Below the pieces are notes generated by a model that was not told the DNA's origin, searched no databases, and worked only from the letters and a program-made list of their open reading frames with translations. From assembly GCA_027343965.1 (NCBI GenBank), contig DAHWJX010000112.1, positions 1-29,775 on the forward strand: 29,775 bases of DNA. The letters run 5' to 3'. This DNA comes from JAKACU01 sp021821185 (GTDB taxonomy: Bacteria; Bacillota; Bacilli; Alicyclobacillales; SLC66). The position numbers and the translations under genes were made by a program. Positions 22,626-29,775 of this stretch are shown piece by piece. Each line of letters starts with the position of its first letter. The stretch's first letter is position 1.

Positions 22626-23444
22626 ATGGACCAGTTACTAGCCTTGATACATAAGTTCACCATCTACGACGCGCTCGATATTGCGATTGTCTCGTACGTG
22701 TTTTATCGTGTCATTTTATTGATTCGCGGTACTCGGGCTGTGCAATTGCTTAAAGGCATTATCGTGTTGCTCATAGCAACGGGATTAAGTCATGTGTTGC
22801 ATCTGCAAGCGTTAAATTGGCTTTTGACGCAGGTTCTTATGATTGGGTTATTGGCCATTCCTGTCGTTTTTCAGCCGGAGTTGCGCCGAGCACTCGAACA
22901 ACTAGGACGCTCGCGATTTACATTCTCGTTTCATTTTCAAGAGGTTACTGATCGTGGTCCGATTATTTATGAGATGGTGACTGCTTCACAGGTGTTCGCA
23001 AAAAATCGCATCGGTGCGCTTATCGTGTTTGAACGCGATACTGGGCTCAATGAGTATGTGGAGACAGGGATACCTATCGGTGCAACGATTACAGCAGCCC
23101 TGATGATCAACAGTTTTATTCCCAATACGCCACTGCACGATGGCGCGATGATCATACGTGGAGATCGGATCGTTGCAGCTTCTTGCTACTTGCCCTTAAG
23201 CGATAGTGCGAACCTGGGTAAAGAGCTTGGCACCCGACATCGGGCTGCAGTTGGTGTGTCTGAACAGTCAGATGCATTGGCGATTGTCGTTTCTGAGGAG
23301 ACGGGGAAAATTTCGATTGCAGAAGGTGGCGTTTTGTGGCGCGACCTAGATGAACGCACCCTTACACAGAAGCTCACGAATGGGTTGAGTCACGAAAAGA
23401 AAAATGCCTTTCGGTGGTTTTCACGCAGGGGGAAAGCGCAATGA
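22626..23444 (+). CDS. cdaA: Membrane diadenylate cyclase CdaA (DacA)
   Basis: Makes cyclic di-AMP from two ATP at the cytoplasmic membrane; c-di-AMP controls potassium and osmolyte transport and cell-wall balance. The 272-residue product, the usual size, has three N-terminal helices (about 12-33, 39-59 and 64-83), then a DisA_N/DAC domain with the signatures LHDGAMI (DGA 172-174) and GTRHRAA (RHR 204-206). The ribosome binding site is distant (AGAGGA near 22607), and no other start is in frame. The last 4 bases overlap cdaR. The cdaA-cdaR-glmM order is the standard Firmicutes operon. Confidence 0.95.
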   Translation: MDQLLALIHKFTIYDALDIAIVSYVFYRVILLIRGTRAVQLLKGIIVLLIATGLSHVLHLQALNWLLTQVLMIGLLAIPVVFQPELRRALEQLGRSRFTFSFHFQEVTDRGPIIYEMVTASQVFAKNRIGALIVFERDTGLNEYVETGIPIGATITAALMINSFIPNTPLHDGAMIIRGDRIVAASCYLPLSDSANLGKELGTRHRAAVGVSEQSDALAIVVSEETGKISIAEGGVLWRDLDERTLTQKLTNGLSHEKKNAFRWFSRRGKAQ

Positions 23445-24679
23445 AACGCCGCGACAGCTTATTAAACAGCAATTTGTTTGTGAGACTGATTTCCGTACTG
23501 TTAGGCTTTGTCGTGTGGATCATCGTCAACTCGAGTGCCAGTGGGGATATTACAACCACAGGTTTAACCAATACGGCCATGACGTTAAAAAATGTACCTG
23601 TTATCGTGAGTACTGATGAGAATATGGTTGCGGTGCATGTGCGACCATCGACGGTGCATGTGAACGTAACCGGCACTGTGCTTGGCGTAGCTACGGTGCA
23701 AGTTGAGTCGTCATCGATTCGTCTCAAGGCGATGGCCAATCATCTGTCTGCCGGCGTTCATATGGTTCCTGTTACGATTGTCGGCTCGCCAACAACAGGT
23801 GTCAATTATACACCGCAAGTAACCTCGGTTGCCGTCGATCTGGAACCGCGGGCAACCGTCTCCATGCAACCACGACTTCGCATTTTGGGTCACCCTGCGC
23901 TTGGCTATAAAGTGGCTAAAGGTGATCTCAAACTTGCGCCTGTCACGGTGACTGGGCCTGCAGCCTTAGTGCATTTGGTGTCCGCGGTGGTAGCTAGTGT
24001 TTCTGTACAAGGCAGTGTGCAAAATGTTACACAAGGTGTAACCTATACACCTGTTGATGTCCGCGGCACACGAGTGCGTGGGATCACCTGCTCGCCAAGT
24101 ACGTCTACCGTGACGGTGCCTATTTTGCAACAAACACGCTTTGTGCCACTCGTCGCTACGACTGTTGGACAGCCCGCTAAAAACTTTATCGTCTCCCAAG
24201 TTGTAATTACACCGAATCGCGTGGCCGTCAGTGGACCTAGCGCCATGTTGCAAAAACTAGCCACGATCACCTTGCCAGCGATTCATATTGGACGATGGTC
24301 GAGTAGCCAATCACTGCAAGTCCCGATTCCGATTCCTTTTGAAGGTGGACGCTTAAGCATACCGGTTGCACGTGTAGCTATTACGGTTGTGCCCAGTTTG
24401 CAAACGACGTTGCAAGGAATTCCGGTGACTTTTGTTGGACAGCAAAATGGAATTGCATACACCAGTACGGGTTCCTCTACCATTGATTTGGTTGTATCTG
24501 GGCCAGCGCAAACGGTGTACGCCTTATCGCCGCAAGATGTGCAAGCTTATGTGGATGTTTCAACCTTAAAGCCAGGGCATAAGGCGCGACTTGCTATTGG
24601 TGTAGCTCTCCCGCCTACGTTTATTACCGTACAACTATCGCCTGGTTCTATGGAAGTTGCTGCCAGTTTACATCGATAG
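23441..24679 (+). CDS. cdaR: CdaA regulator CdaR, YbbR-domain protein
   Basis: CdaR binds CdaA at the outer face of the membrane and tunes its activity. The 412-residue product has one N-terminal membrane helix (about 12-30) and then an extracellular part built of YbbR repeats; a repeated short motif appears as VTVTGPAAL, VAVSGPSAM and LVVSGPAQT, spaced roughly 90-110 residues apart. The beta-rich, valine/threonine-heavy make-up fits the family. The frame opens upstream, but the ATG at 23441 overlaps the cdaA stop (ATGA), as usual for coupled genes. glmM follows after 83 bases. Confidence 0.92.
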   Translation: MKRRDSLLNSNLFVRLISVLLGFVVWIIVNSSASGDITTTGLTNTAMTLKNVPVIVSTDENMVAVHVRPSTVHVNVTGTVLGVATVQVESSSIRLKAMANHLSAGVHMVPVTIVGSPTTGVNYTPQVTSVAVDLEPRATVSMQPRLRILGHPALGYKVAKGDLKLAPVTVTGPAALVHLVSAVVASVSVQGSVQNVTQGVTYTPVDVRGTRVRGITCSPSTSTVTVPILQQTRFVPLVATTVGQPAKNFIVSQVVITPNRVAVSGPSAMLQKLATITLPAIHIGRWSSSQSLQVPIPIPFEGGRLSIPVARVAITVVPSLQTTLQGIPVTFVGQQNGIAYTSTGSSTIDLVVSGPAQTVYALSPQDVQAYVDVSTLKPGHKARLAIGVALPPTFITVQLSPGSMEVAASLHR

Positions 24680-24762
24680 TCTTGTTCTATTGCTAGAGTG
24701 TCACCTCTATGAGAAAATGACGTAGATTATAGATATCTATGGATTTGAAGGAGACGTGCTTC

Positions 24763-26109
24763 GTGGGTCGATTGTTTGGAACTGATGGCGTGCGCGGTGT
24801 CGCTAATCGTGAACTGACGCCAGAATTAGCATTTCGTCTGGGTTTTGCGGCCGCTCGTGTGCTTTCGACACAACAGACGCAACGTCCTTATTTTATTGTA
24901 GGCAAAGATACGCGATACTCTGGTGATTTGTTAGAAGCGGCGCTTGCAGCAGGTGTTATGACAGCTGGTGTTGATGTGTGGGCGTTAGGTGTGATCCCTA
25001 CGCCAGGCGTAGCCTACGTTACTCGTACGGTTGGGGCCGCAGCGGGGGTGATGATCTCTGCGTCACATAATCCCATGGAAGACAACGGAATTAAATTTTT
25101 TGGTGGCGATGGGTTTAAACTGCTTGATGCCACAGAAGATGCTATCGAAGAGCAAATGGAACATCTTGAGCAAGGTACTCGGCCAGTAGGGTCAAATATT
25201 GGACGCATGGTGGCACGTTCTGACTTAGTCGATGCCTATGCGCGATTTTTGCAAGGTACTGTCCACCAACCTTTGTCATCGTTGCGTATCGTGATCGATA
25301 CGGCGAACGGTGCGGCTTATCGTTTGGCAGGGGAGGTTTTTCGCCACTTAGGCGCGGAGGTTATGGAGTTTTATCATGAACCCGACGGTACGAATATCAA
25401 TGTGCGTTGTGGATCCACCCATCCGGATACAGTTGCGGCTAAAGTAAAGGAATTGCATGCGGATATCGGACTTGCCTTTGACGGCGATGCGGATCGTTTG
25501 ATCGCTGTTGATGAATTAGGTCAGATCATCGATGGTGATCGCACCATGCTGATCTGTGCAAAAGATATGTTAGCACGTGGGGACTTGCGTGGGCACACTG
25601 TAGTTGCTACCGTAATGAGCAACTACGGCTTTATCAAAGCGGCGAGGGATCTAGGTATTGAACTGGTTCGCACATCGGTTGGCGATCGTTATGTCATGGA
25701 AGCGATGCGCGAAGGCGGTTATGTTCTGGGCGGGGAGCAATCTGGACACGTTATTTTTTTACAACACAATACGACTGGTGATGGAATTCTAACAGCTTTA
25801 CAACTACTGGATGTACTGGCGTCAAGTGGCCAGCCGTTAAGTCAGTTGGCCTCGGTCATGCGCTCGTACCCACAATTGCTCGTGAATATCCGAGTCAAAG
25901 ACAAATCAGCTTGGCGTAACAACGGTCCTATTCTGGATACGATTCGTAGTGTGGAGGATAAACTTGGCGAAGATGGACGTGTACTTGTCCGCGAGTCAGG
26001 AACGGAGCCGATTGTACGAGTAATGGTCGAAGCGGCGGACCAATCGCTTGTTGAAACGTATGTCGATGATATTGTACAGGTGGTTAAAAGAGAACTTGGC
26101 GCGTTGTAA
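24763..26109 (+). CDS. glmM: Phosphoglucosamine mutase GlmM
   Basis: Converts glucosamine-6-phosphate to glucosamine-1-phosphate on the path to UDP-GlcNAc and peptidoglycan. The 448-residue product has the same length as B. subtilis GlmM. It shows LFGTDGVRG at the N terminus, the phosphoserine loop ISASHNP (S101), the metal-binding loop FDGDADR, the sugar loop GGEQSGH and the phosphate loop RESGTEPIVRV. The open frame begins at an ATG at 24739, but the AAGGAG at 24748-24753 lies inside that frame and points to the GTG at 24763. GlmM is known to bind and restrain CdaA, consistent with the operon. No glmS follows in the window. Confidence 0.95.
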   Translation: MGRLFGTDGVRGVANRELTPELAFRLGFAAARVLSTQQTQRPYFIVGKDTRYSGDLLEAALAAGVMTAGVDVWALGVIPTPGVAYVTRTVGAAAGVMISASHNPMEDNGIKFFGGDGFKLLDATEDAIEEQMEHLEQGTRPVGSNIGRMVARSDLVDAYARFLQGTVHQPLSSLRIVIDTANGAAYRLAGEVFRHLGAEVMEFYHEPDGTNINVRCGSTHPDTVAAKVKELHADIGLAFDGDADRLIAVDELGQIIDGDRTMLICAKDMLARGDLRGHTVVATVMSNYGFIKAARDLGIELVRTSVGDRYVMEAMREGGYVLGGEQSGHVIFLQHNTTGDGILTALQLLDVLASSGQPLSQLASVMRSYPQLLVNIRVKDKSAWRNNGPILDTIRSVEDKLGEDGRVLVRESGTEPIVRVMVEAADQSLVETYVDDIVQVVKRELGAL

Positions 26110-26172
26110 GTACTTTTTTTGATCCCCACGAAAGGAAAGATTGATGTACTGAGCAAGACGTCACCCATATCG

Positions 26173-26530
26173 TTATTTTTGTAGCCTATCTAAGTGTGCT
26201 TCGATATGTTGCTTGGCTAGGGGTTGCATCTTGCATTTTGACGGCCAAATAGATACTGAGATGATCCTCATAAAGGGACATGTTATCCATGATTTGTGTA
26301 AGGAAAGGATTTTTCGTAGCAGCGGCTAGACTCATATGAAATTGAATGTCATACAGGCGACTTAGTTCTTCATTGTCTAGCGCCTGTTTCATTTTGTCCA
26401 TAGGTTGACGAGAAAAGATGTCCTGATTTTGACAGGCTAAAATGTCCGATTTTCGAGCATTTAAGCTCACGAATGGCGTTGGCGACACAAATTGTCCGTT
26501 TCTTGGATATACTAAATCATTGATATTTAT
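26173..26530 (-). pseudogene. Remnant of a GntR-family (FCD) regulator
   Basis: On the minus strand, one frame reads NDLVYPRNGQFVSPTPFVSL and then SRLYDIQFHMSLAAATKNPF and LTQIMDNMSLYEDHL, which match the end of a GntR winged helix and the FCD ligand domain. A shifted frame supplies the C-terminal helix (PLAKQHIEAHLDRLQ) ending in TAA at 26173-26175. Hence there is a frameshift near 26215, a small internal deletion, and loss of nearly the whole DNA-binding domain at the 5' end. A GTG at 26488 could still start a 100-residue fragment, but function is unlikely. FCD regulators usually control sugar-acid or organic-acid use. Confidence 0.6.
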
Positions 26531-27012
26531 GCGGTTTGCACAGGGAGTTCTTATTGCGTATTCGTACCCATGTGCGCAATAACGCCGACCACATGGAACT
26601 GAACATTAATACAAAAACGGCTGGCAAGCTTCTTGAGATCTTGCCCCCGTTGGAAATTTCCTATTGTCGATGGAATAGCTTTTCAGACTTTGAGTCTTTT
26701 GGCTTCTCGTTGATTAATATCTTTTCTTGTTCTAGATCGCCTATCCTATTCACTTAAAATTTTCCTGCTTAGTTCCTTAATGGAATGGGTGTTTGCAAAC
26801 AAAAAAATGCAACGTGAGGTGTCCACGTCGCGCAAGAATTACCATCATAGGGGGTCAATAATGCTACGAGTTCATTATAGGACGGTCTCATGACAAGCAT
26901 ATTACGGGAGTATGAAGATCTCATTGTTAAAAGTCATCCGACCAATCTATCCTCTTTCACTAAACCCAAGGATTTTCTACACTAACCTGACCATTTTCGA
27001 AATCGGTGCTTT
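26531..27012. other. Gene-poor decayed stretch
   Basis: No convincing gene is present in these 480 bases. One tiny pair of overlapping open frames (26861-26893 and 26890-26985, plus strand) follows an AGGGGG ribosome binding site. A short stem ACGTG/CACGT lies near 26812-26828. A minus-strand open stretch (about 26567-26690) reads TIGNFQRGQDLKKLASRF and VQFHVVG, faintly like a glycosyltransferase, but has no start. The region looks like debris between glmM and the EamA pseudogene. Confidence 0.4.
26861..26985 (+). CDS. Two tiny overlapping open frames, doubtful
   Basis: MLRVHYRTVS (26861-26893) starts 6 bases after TAGGGGG, and its TGA overlaps the ATG of a 31-residue frame (26890-26985; MTSILREYEDLIVKSHPTNL and on), giving ATGA coupling. 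Both are short, unrecognised, and lie in a decayed region, so they may be remnants of one broken gene. I report them because of the good ribosome binding site and the coupling geometry. Confidence 0.2.
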
Positions 27013-27152
27013 TGTCAAGCATAAATTGAGCCATAGCGATCACGGTAAAAGTGAGCCACTTAGTTCGTGAGAAGTCCCTGTTCTGGTTTTTTGGTCTTTG
27101 TTTTTTTGTTATTCTTTCTTCTCCCCCTCCCCGAGGGGCTATGCTTGACTCA
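27013..27152. mobile_element. Short inverted-repeat-bounded element, likely IS remnant
   Basis: TGTCAAGCAT (27013-27022) and ATGCTTGACTCA (27141-27152) are inverted at the two ends (9 bases exact, GTCAAGCAT/ATGCTTGAC), and the element begins TG and ends CA. Just inside the left end a motif is repeated: AAATTGAGCCA and AAAAGTGAGCCA. Near the right end lies the hairpin CCCCTC-CCC-GAGGGG. Multiple internal repeats beside TG...CA ends recall IS21-family termini, so this may be an IS21-like element that lost its istA/istB genes, or a derived MITE. The family name is inference; no transposase is left. Confidence 0.4.
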
Positions 27153-27180
27153 CAAAGTATACAGTTTATGGGGATAGGTA

Positions 27181-27279
27181 ATGGCGATATTTAAGAATAA
27201 CATTTCCAGGTTGCTTGGTGCAGATGCGGCAAGGCATTATGCGCGCGGGATTGCAGGATCATGTCGAGGCAAGTTATAA
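27181..27279 (+). CDS. 32-residue open frame, doubtful
   Basis: MAIFKNNISRLLGADAARHY, followed by ARGIAGSCRGKL, begins at an ATG 8 bases after a GGGGATAGG stretch, directly beside the IS-like remnant. It resembles nothing I know; it may be a cut-off N terminus. It is short, basic, and has no membrane helix. Confidence 0.2.
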   Translation: MAIFKNNISRLLGADAARHYARGIAGSCRGKL

Positions 27280-27334
27280 TTCCAGGTCGTTACCAGTTCC
27301 TCAATAACTATTTTTGTACTATTTTTATATGTTG

Positions 27335-28139
27335 TTAAACGCTAGCTAAAACAGCGCCGAGGATGGTAACGATTCCGCCGATCAAAGAAAGTGCAGAAAT
27401 GTGTTCATGGAGAAAGAGGACTCCTAATACAACGGTCCATATTGGAAGTAAGTTAATATAAGGGGCCGCACGACTAGTGCCAAGGATATTGACACCAGCG
27501 TTCCAGAGTAGATAAGCGCCCACGGAGGCAAAGGTACTGACGTAGAGGACGGCCAGCCAAGCGTTTGTTGACATATGGATCATGTTGGGCAGCGCCGGCA
27601 GTCATGGTAAGCGGATCGAGGTACTTGCTGAAACGCTTGCCAAGCACGGTGTACATGCCCCAAGCTAAGCTTGACAGGATAATTTCTAGATCACCAAGGA
27701 TAGAGTTATGCGTAGATGTTGCGTGTTTGCCGACAAGTAAAATGAGGACGCCGATGATGGACAGCATGGTGCCAGCCCAAGCACGAGCTTTAATGTACTC
27801 ATGCAACACAAACGGTGTAAAGAGAAGAATGGCGACGGGAATTCCCGCTGAGATCATGCCGGCTTGTGAGGCGCTGATGGATCGTAAGCCTAAATAATTC
27901 AATGTTGAGAAGGCAAATATTCCAAAAAATCCAAGGATGAGAAATTCCCTCCATCGCAATACAAGTGGCAATTTCTTTTTGTTGAGCATCATGATGTCTA
28001 AAAGTAGGACAAAGGAAATTGCCCAGCGTAGGCTATTGAGCAGCGTGGATGGCATGGCAGGTGCTAAAAATCGCCCGCAAACATAATTCCCTCCCCATAG
28101 CACAGTGGCTAAAATAAGAAACAGAATTCCGCGTTTCAT
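27335..28139 (-). pseudogene. EamA-family (DMT) transporter, frameshifted
   Basis: The first part (from the ATG at 28139) reads KRGILFLILATVLWGGNYVC and continues through the first EamA repeat (LNYLGLRSISASQAGMISAG, GVLILLVGKHA) and into the second (LEIILSSLAWGMYTVLGKRF). At about 27580-27600 the frame changes, and the C-terminal part (AWLAVLYVSTFASVGAYLLW, INLLPIWTVVLGVLFLHEHI) is read in another frame to the stop at 27335. About 30 residues of the second repeat, one helix, also seem to be missing at the junction, so this is a true loss and not a single sequencing error. Intact members export amino acids or other metabolites. Confidence 0.8.
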
Positions 28140-28468
28140 GATGTTGTCAAACCTTTCACTCTCGATTGTCAGGGATAGTATTACCGTTGGTATTCGTAGT
28201 ATCAATTCATCAGATCAATTCATCGACTTTGTCGATGGGTGACGAAGTAAGGACCGTACGATGACTGCTAATAAACCAAGAGACAGCGTTACGGAGCATC
28301 GCTGGACTCACTGCATGGACAAAAGTGAAAGCGACAGGTTCGAGAAGTTCTCGCCCACAGTCATAAAGGTGACTAATTTGGTCGACATTTTGTCTTGCCC
28401 ATATTACTATATTGATACAACATGAACTAGGTCAAGTGAATTCTGCCTTATTGAAAGGTTGAGTTGGT
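28140..28468. other. Spacer between the EamA pseudogene and lplA
   Basis: No gene with a usable start was found. ATCAATTCATC occurs twice in tandem (28201-28211 and 28214-28224), and CATCGA-CTTTG-TCGATG (28221-28236 and next base) can form a hairpin. The minus strand has a start-less open stretch at 28210-28431 (about 73 codons; HLYDCGRELLEPVAFTF and on) that I cannot identify. No convincing lplA promoter is visible. Confidence 0.4.
28201..28224 (+). repeat. Tandem repeat ATCAATTCATC
   Basis: There are two exact 11-base copies 13 bases apart, just upstream of the divergent EamA pseudogene and beside a small CATCGA/TCGATG hairpin. This could be an old operator pair for the transporter or simple slippage. 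Confidence 0.6.
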
Positions 28469-29452
28469 ATGTTATTTATCGACAATCAGCAAATTAATGA
28501 TCCATCGATCAATTTAGCGATTGAAGAGTACGCGTTGGATCTTGATCAGGAAGAGACGTACCTGTTGTTCTACATTAATGAACCTTCTATCATTATAGGA
28601 AGAAATCAGAATACTTTTGAAGAAATTAATCAAGAGTACGTGCAAAACCATGGTATTCATGTCGTCCGGCGATTGTCGGGTGGTGGGGCTGTATATCATG
28701 ATTTAGGTAATTTGAATTTTAGCTTCATTACAAAGAATGACGGCGATAGTTTTCGCAACTTTCGACGATTTACGGAACCCGTAGTAGAAGCTTTACAAGC
28801 GATGGGTGTACAAGCCCAACTTACCGGACGCAATGATTTACAAATCGGTGAGAAGAAGGTCTCTGGCAATGCGCAGTTTTCAACGCGCGGTCGGATGTTC
28901 AGTCACGGTACCTTGATGTTTGATGTTGATCTCGATGTGGTGACGAATGCCTTGCAAGTTAAAACAGACAAGATTGCGTCTAAGGGTATCAAATCGATCC
29001 GCAGCCGCGTGGATAATATTCGCGAATATTTACATGATGACATGAGCATTATGGACTTTCGCGCTGGTTTGTTGAAATTCATTGGTGCACATTCTTCCTT
29101 GCAGGAATATAAACTAACCGATCAAGACTGGGATGGCATTCGCAAGTTATCGACTGAACGATACCGCAATTGGGAGTGGAATTATGGGAAGTCTCCGGTG
29201 AGCAACGTCGTAGGATCGAAGCGATTTCCTATCGGCTCGATCGATATCCGCCTCGATGTGCAAAGCGGTAAAATTGCTGGCTGTAAGATTTACGGGGATT
29301 TTTTTGGTATGAATGAGATAGCCGATGTTGAGCAGGCTTTCCTTGGGTGCCGATATGATCCTGACAGTGTCGGGAGGGTCATATCAACGATAGATCTTAA
29401 GGCCTACTTTGGTGATATTACTGTTGAGGATATCGTCGGTCTCTTTTGGTAA
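28469..29452 (+). CDS. lplA: Lipoate-protein ligase A
   Basis: Attaches free lipoate to E2 subunits and GcvH via lipoyl-AMP, so the cell can scavenge lipoate. The 327-residue product is close to B. subtilis LplJ (331) and includes the C-terminal accessory domain needed for the adenylation step. Motifs: RRLSGGGAVYHDLGNLNFSF (67-86), GRNDLQIGEKKVSGNAQ with the lipoyl-AMP-binding K130, and SHGTLM (145-150). ATG start at 28469 behind GAAAGG (28453-28458). It stands alone between a pseudogene and the palindrome cluster. The frame is intact, unlike the genes to its left. Confidence 0.94.
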   Translation: MLFIDNQQINDPSINLAIEEYALDLDQEETYLLFYINEPSIIIGRNQNTFEEINQEYVQNHGIHVVRRLSGGGAVYHDLGNLNFSFITKNDGDSFRNFRRFTEPVVEALQAMGVQAQLTGRNDLQIGEKKVSGNAQFSTRGRMFSHGTLMFDVDLDVVTNALQVKTDKIASKGIKSIRSRVDNIREYLHDDMSIMDFRAGLLKFIGAHSSLQEYKLTDQDWDGIRKLSTERYRNWEWNYGKSPVSNVVGSKRFPIGSIDIRLDVQSGKIAGCKIYGDFFGMNEIADVEQAFLGCRYDPDSVGRVISTIDLKAYFGDITVEDIVGLFW

Positions 29453-29517
29453 CGAATTGGCGTGATCAACTTGGGTAGATGGTTATGAGTGAGGTTCGTG
29501 ACGTTCGTGAGGTCGAG

Positions 29518-29540
29518 ATAAGCCGGATTTTTTGGCGTAT
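29518..29540 (+). promoter_or_regulatory. 23-bp palindrome, copy 1
   Basis: ATAAGCC, a 9-base spacer and GGCGTAT form a dyad with 6 of 7 half-site positions matching. It is 65 bases after the lplA stop. It shares 19 of 23 positions with copy 3 read on the other strand. A nearby GTTCGTGA direct repeat (29494-29501 and 29503-29510) lies just upstream. Confidence 0.65.
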
Positions 29541-29552
29541 AGGAGTTGTGCG

Positions 29553-29651
29553 ATGGGACTGACCACAAGAAGCCGGCTGTCGTGGCTTATTTCGTTCCTG
29601 TGGCCTGGAAATGGGCGATTGAGACGCGATAGATCGTGCGATTCGGCGTAG
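29553..29651 (+). CDS. 32-residue open frame within the palindrome region, doubtful
   Basis: The ATG at 29553 lies 7 bases after AGGAG (29541-29545) and opens a 32-residue frame, MGLTTRSRLSWLISFLWPGN followed by GRLRRDRSCDSA. It spans palindrome copy 2. It could be a leader peptide for a gene beyond the window or pure chance; the ribosome binding site is the only support. Confidence 0.2.
   Translation: MGLTTRSRLSWLISFLWPGNGRLRRDRSCDSA
29568..29590 (+). promoter_or_regulatory. 23-bp palindrome, copy 2
   Basis: AGAAGCC, a 9-base spacer and GGCTTAT follow the same plan, starting exactly 50 bases after copy 1. The inner AAGCC/GGCTT half-sites are a perfect pair. Confidence 0.65.
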
Positions 29652-29680
29652 TCATGCAGCATGAACGCTTATGATTGGCA

Positions 29681-29703
29681 ATACGCCATCGGATCCGGCT
29701 TAT
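29681..29703 (+). promoter_or_regulatory. 23-bp palindrome, copy 3
   Basis: ATACGCC, a 9-base spacer and GGCTTAT start 113 bases after copy 2. Read on the minus strand it is nearly identical to copy 1 (ATAAGCCGGAT and TGGCGTAT shared exactly), so the two also form a 23-bp inverted repeat enclosing 140 bases. Confidence 0.65.
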
Positions 29704-29775
29704 GACGCACCGCCCGCCCGGGTGTGGCTACGTATGATAGCGTTTCAAAACCCAACGTATCTCTACCAATCCAAA

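Noticed and set aside
24680..24762. Possible glmM promoter (TTGCTA followed by GAAAAT) and TAGAG/CTCTA dyad
   Set aside because: The -10 is poor and the dyad is short; cdaA-cdaR-glmM can be explained as one operon.
26110..26172. Possible terminator or glmS-type riboswitch after glmM
   Set aside because: There is a T run but no hairpin, and no glmS gene or ribozyme core is recognisable.
26567..26690. Minus-strand stretch faintly like a glycosyltransferase (GQDLKKLASRF, VQFHVVG)
   Set aside because: Only about 40 codons, no start and a weak resemblance; mentioned in the spacer entry but not called.
26536..26757. 73-codon plus-strand open frame starting MHREFLLRIRTHV
   Set aside because: No ribosome binding site, odd composition, and it overlaps the upstream part of the minus-strand GntR remnant; most likely chance.
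28210..28431. Minus-strand open stretch of about 73 codons in front of lplA
   Set aside because: It has no ATG, GTG or TTG near its beginning and no recognisable domain; it may be a gene fragment, but the evidence is too thin for a CDS call.
1..29775. CRISPR arrays, tRNA or rRNA genes, prophage genes
   Set aside because: No regularly spaced direct repeats, no cloverleaf-like or rRNA segments and no phage proteins were seen in the window.

Overview
The window looks like a chromosomal segment from a spore-forming, Gram-positive bacterium of the order Bacillales. The signs are zinc-binding L36, S14 (short type), S4 and adenylate kinase; the gerD, kbaA and pdaB sporulation genes; a SalA/Mrp gene just after rpsI; and the cdaA-cdaR-glmM operon. 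No ecfA1/ecfA2/ecfT genes lie between rplQ and truA, and rpsD sits in the alpha operon next to rpoA, so it is not a close relative of Bacillus subtilis. An Alicyclobacillaceae-like organism is my best guess, but that is inference.

Layout. (1) Bases 1-12464 hold the rear of the S10 operon, the spc operon and the alpha operon, all on the plus strand and closely packed: rplP (partial), rpmC, rpsQ, rplN, rplX, rplE, rpsN, rpsH, rplF, rplR, rpsE, rpmD, rplO, secY, adk, map, infA, rpmJ, rpsM, rpsK, rpsD, rpoA, rplQ, truA, rplM and rpsI, closed by a hairpin at about 12.5 kb. Several starts were moved from the longest open frame to the codon that fits the ribosome binding site and the family length; ten of these genes start with GTG and two with TTG. 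(2) Bases 12589-13732 hold the salA/mrp ATPase gene with a strong terminator. (3) Bases 13750-17469 hold a self-contained efflux cassette: a promoter overlaid by repeated GCAAGTG half-sites, a TetR regulator, two short tandem HlyD-type adaptors and a 14-helix EmrB/QacA-type pump. It sits inside what is a sporulation neighbourhood in B. subtilis. (4) Bases 17493-20417 return to sporulation and germination: gerD (minus) with a near-consensus sigma-G promoter, kbaA, pdaB (minus) and a SpoIIM-family membrane protein. (5) Bases 20421-26109 hold a small unknown gene, selU/mnmH, an SGNH hydrolase, and cdaA-cdaR-glmM, which links c-di-AMP synthesis to cell-wall precursor supply. (6) Bases 26110-28468 are a decayed region: a broken GntR/FCD regulator, a short inverted-repeat-bounded element that looks like an IS remnant, tiny open frames, and an EamA transporter with a frameshift and a deletion. 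(7) Bases 28469-29452 hold an intact lipoate-protein ligase. The last 320 bases carry three copies of a 23-bp palindrome, ATAAGCC-N9-GGCTTAT, which I cannot assign to a known regulator and consider the most unusual signal in the window.

How the genes work together. The first 12.5 kb build the ribosome, the protein-export channel, RNA polymerase alpha and maturation enzymes. The middle is a sporulation/germination block split by a drug-efflux cassette. The 22.6-26.1 kb block couples c-di-AMP signalling to UDP-GlcNAc synthesis.
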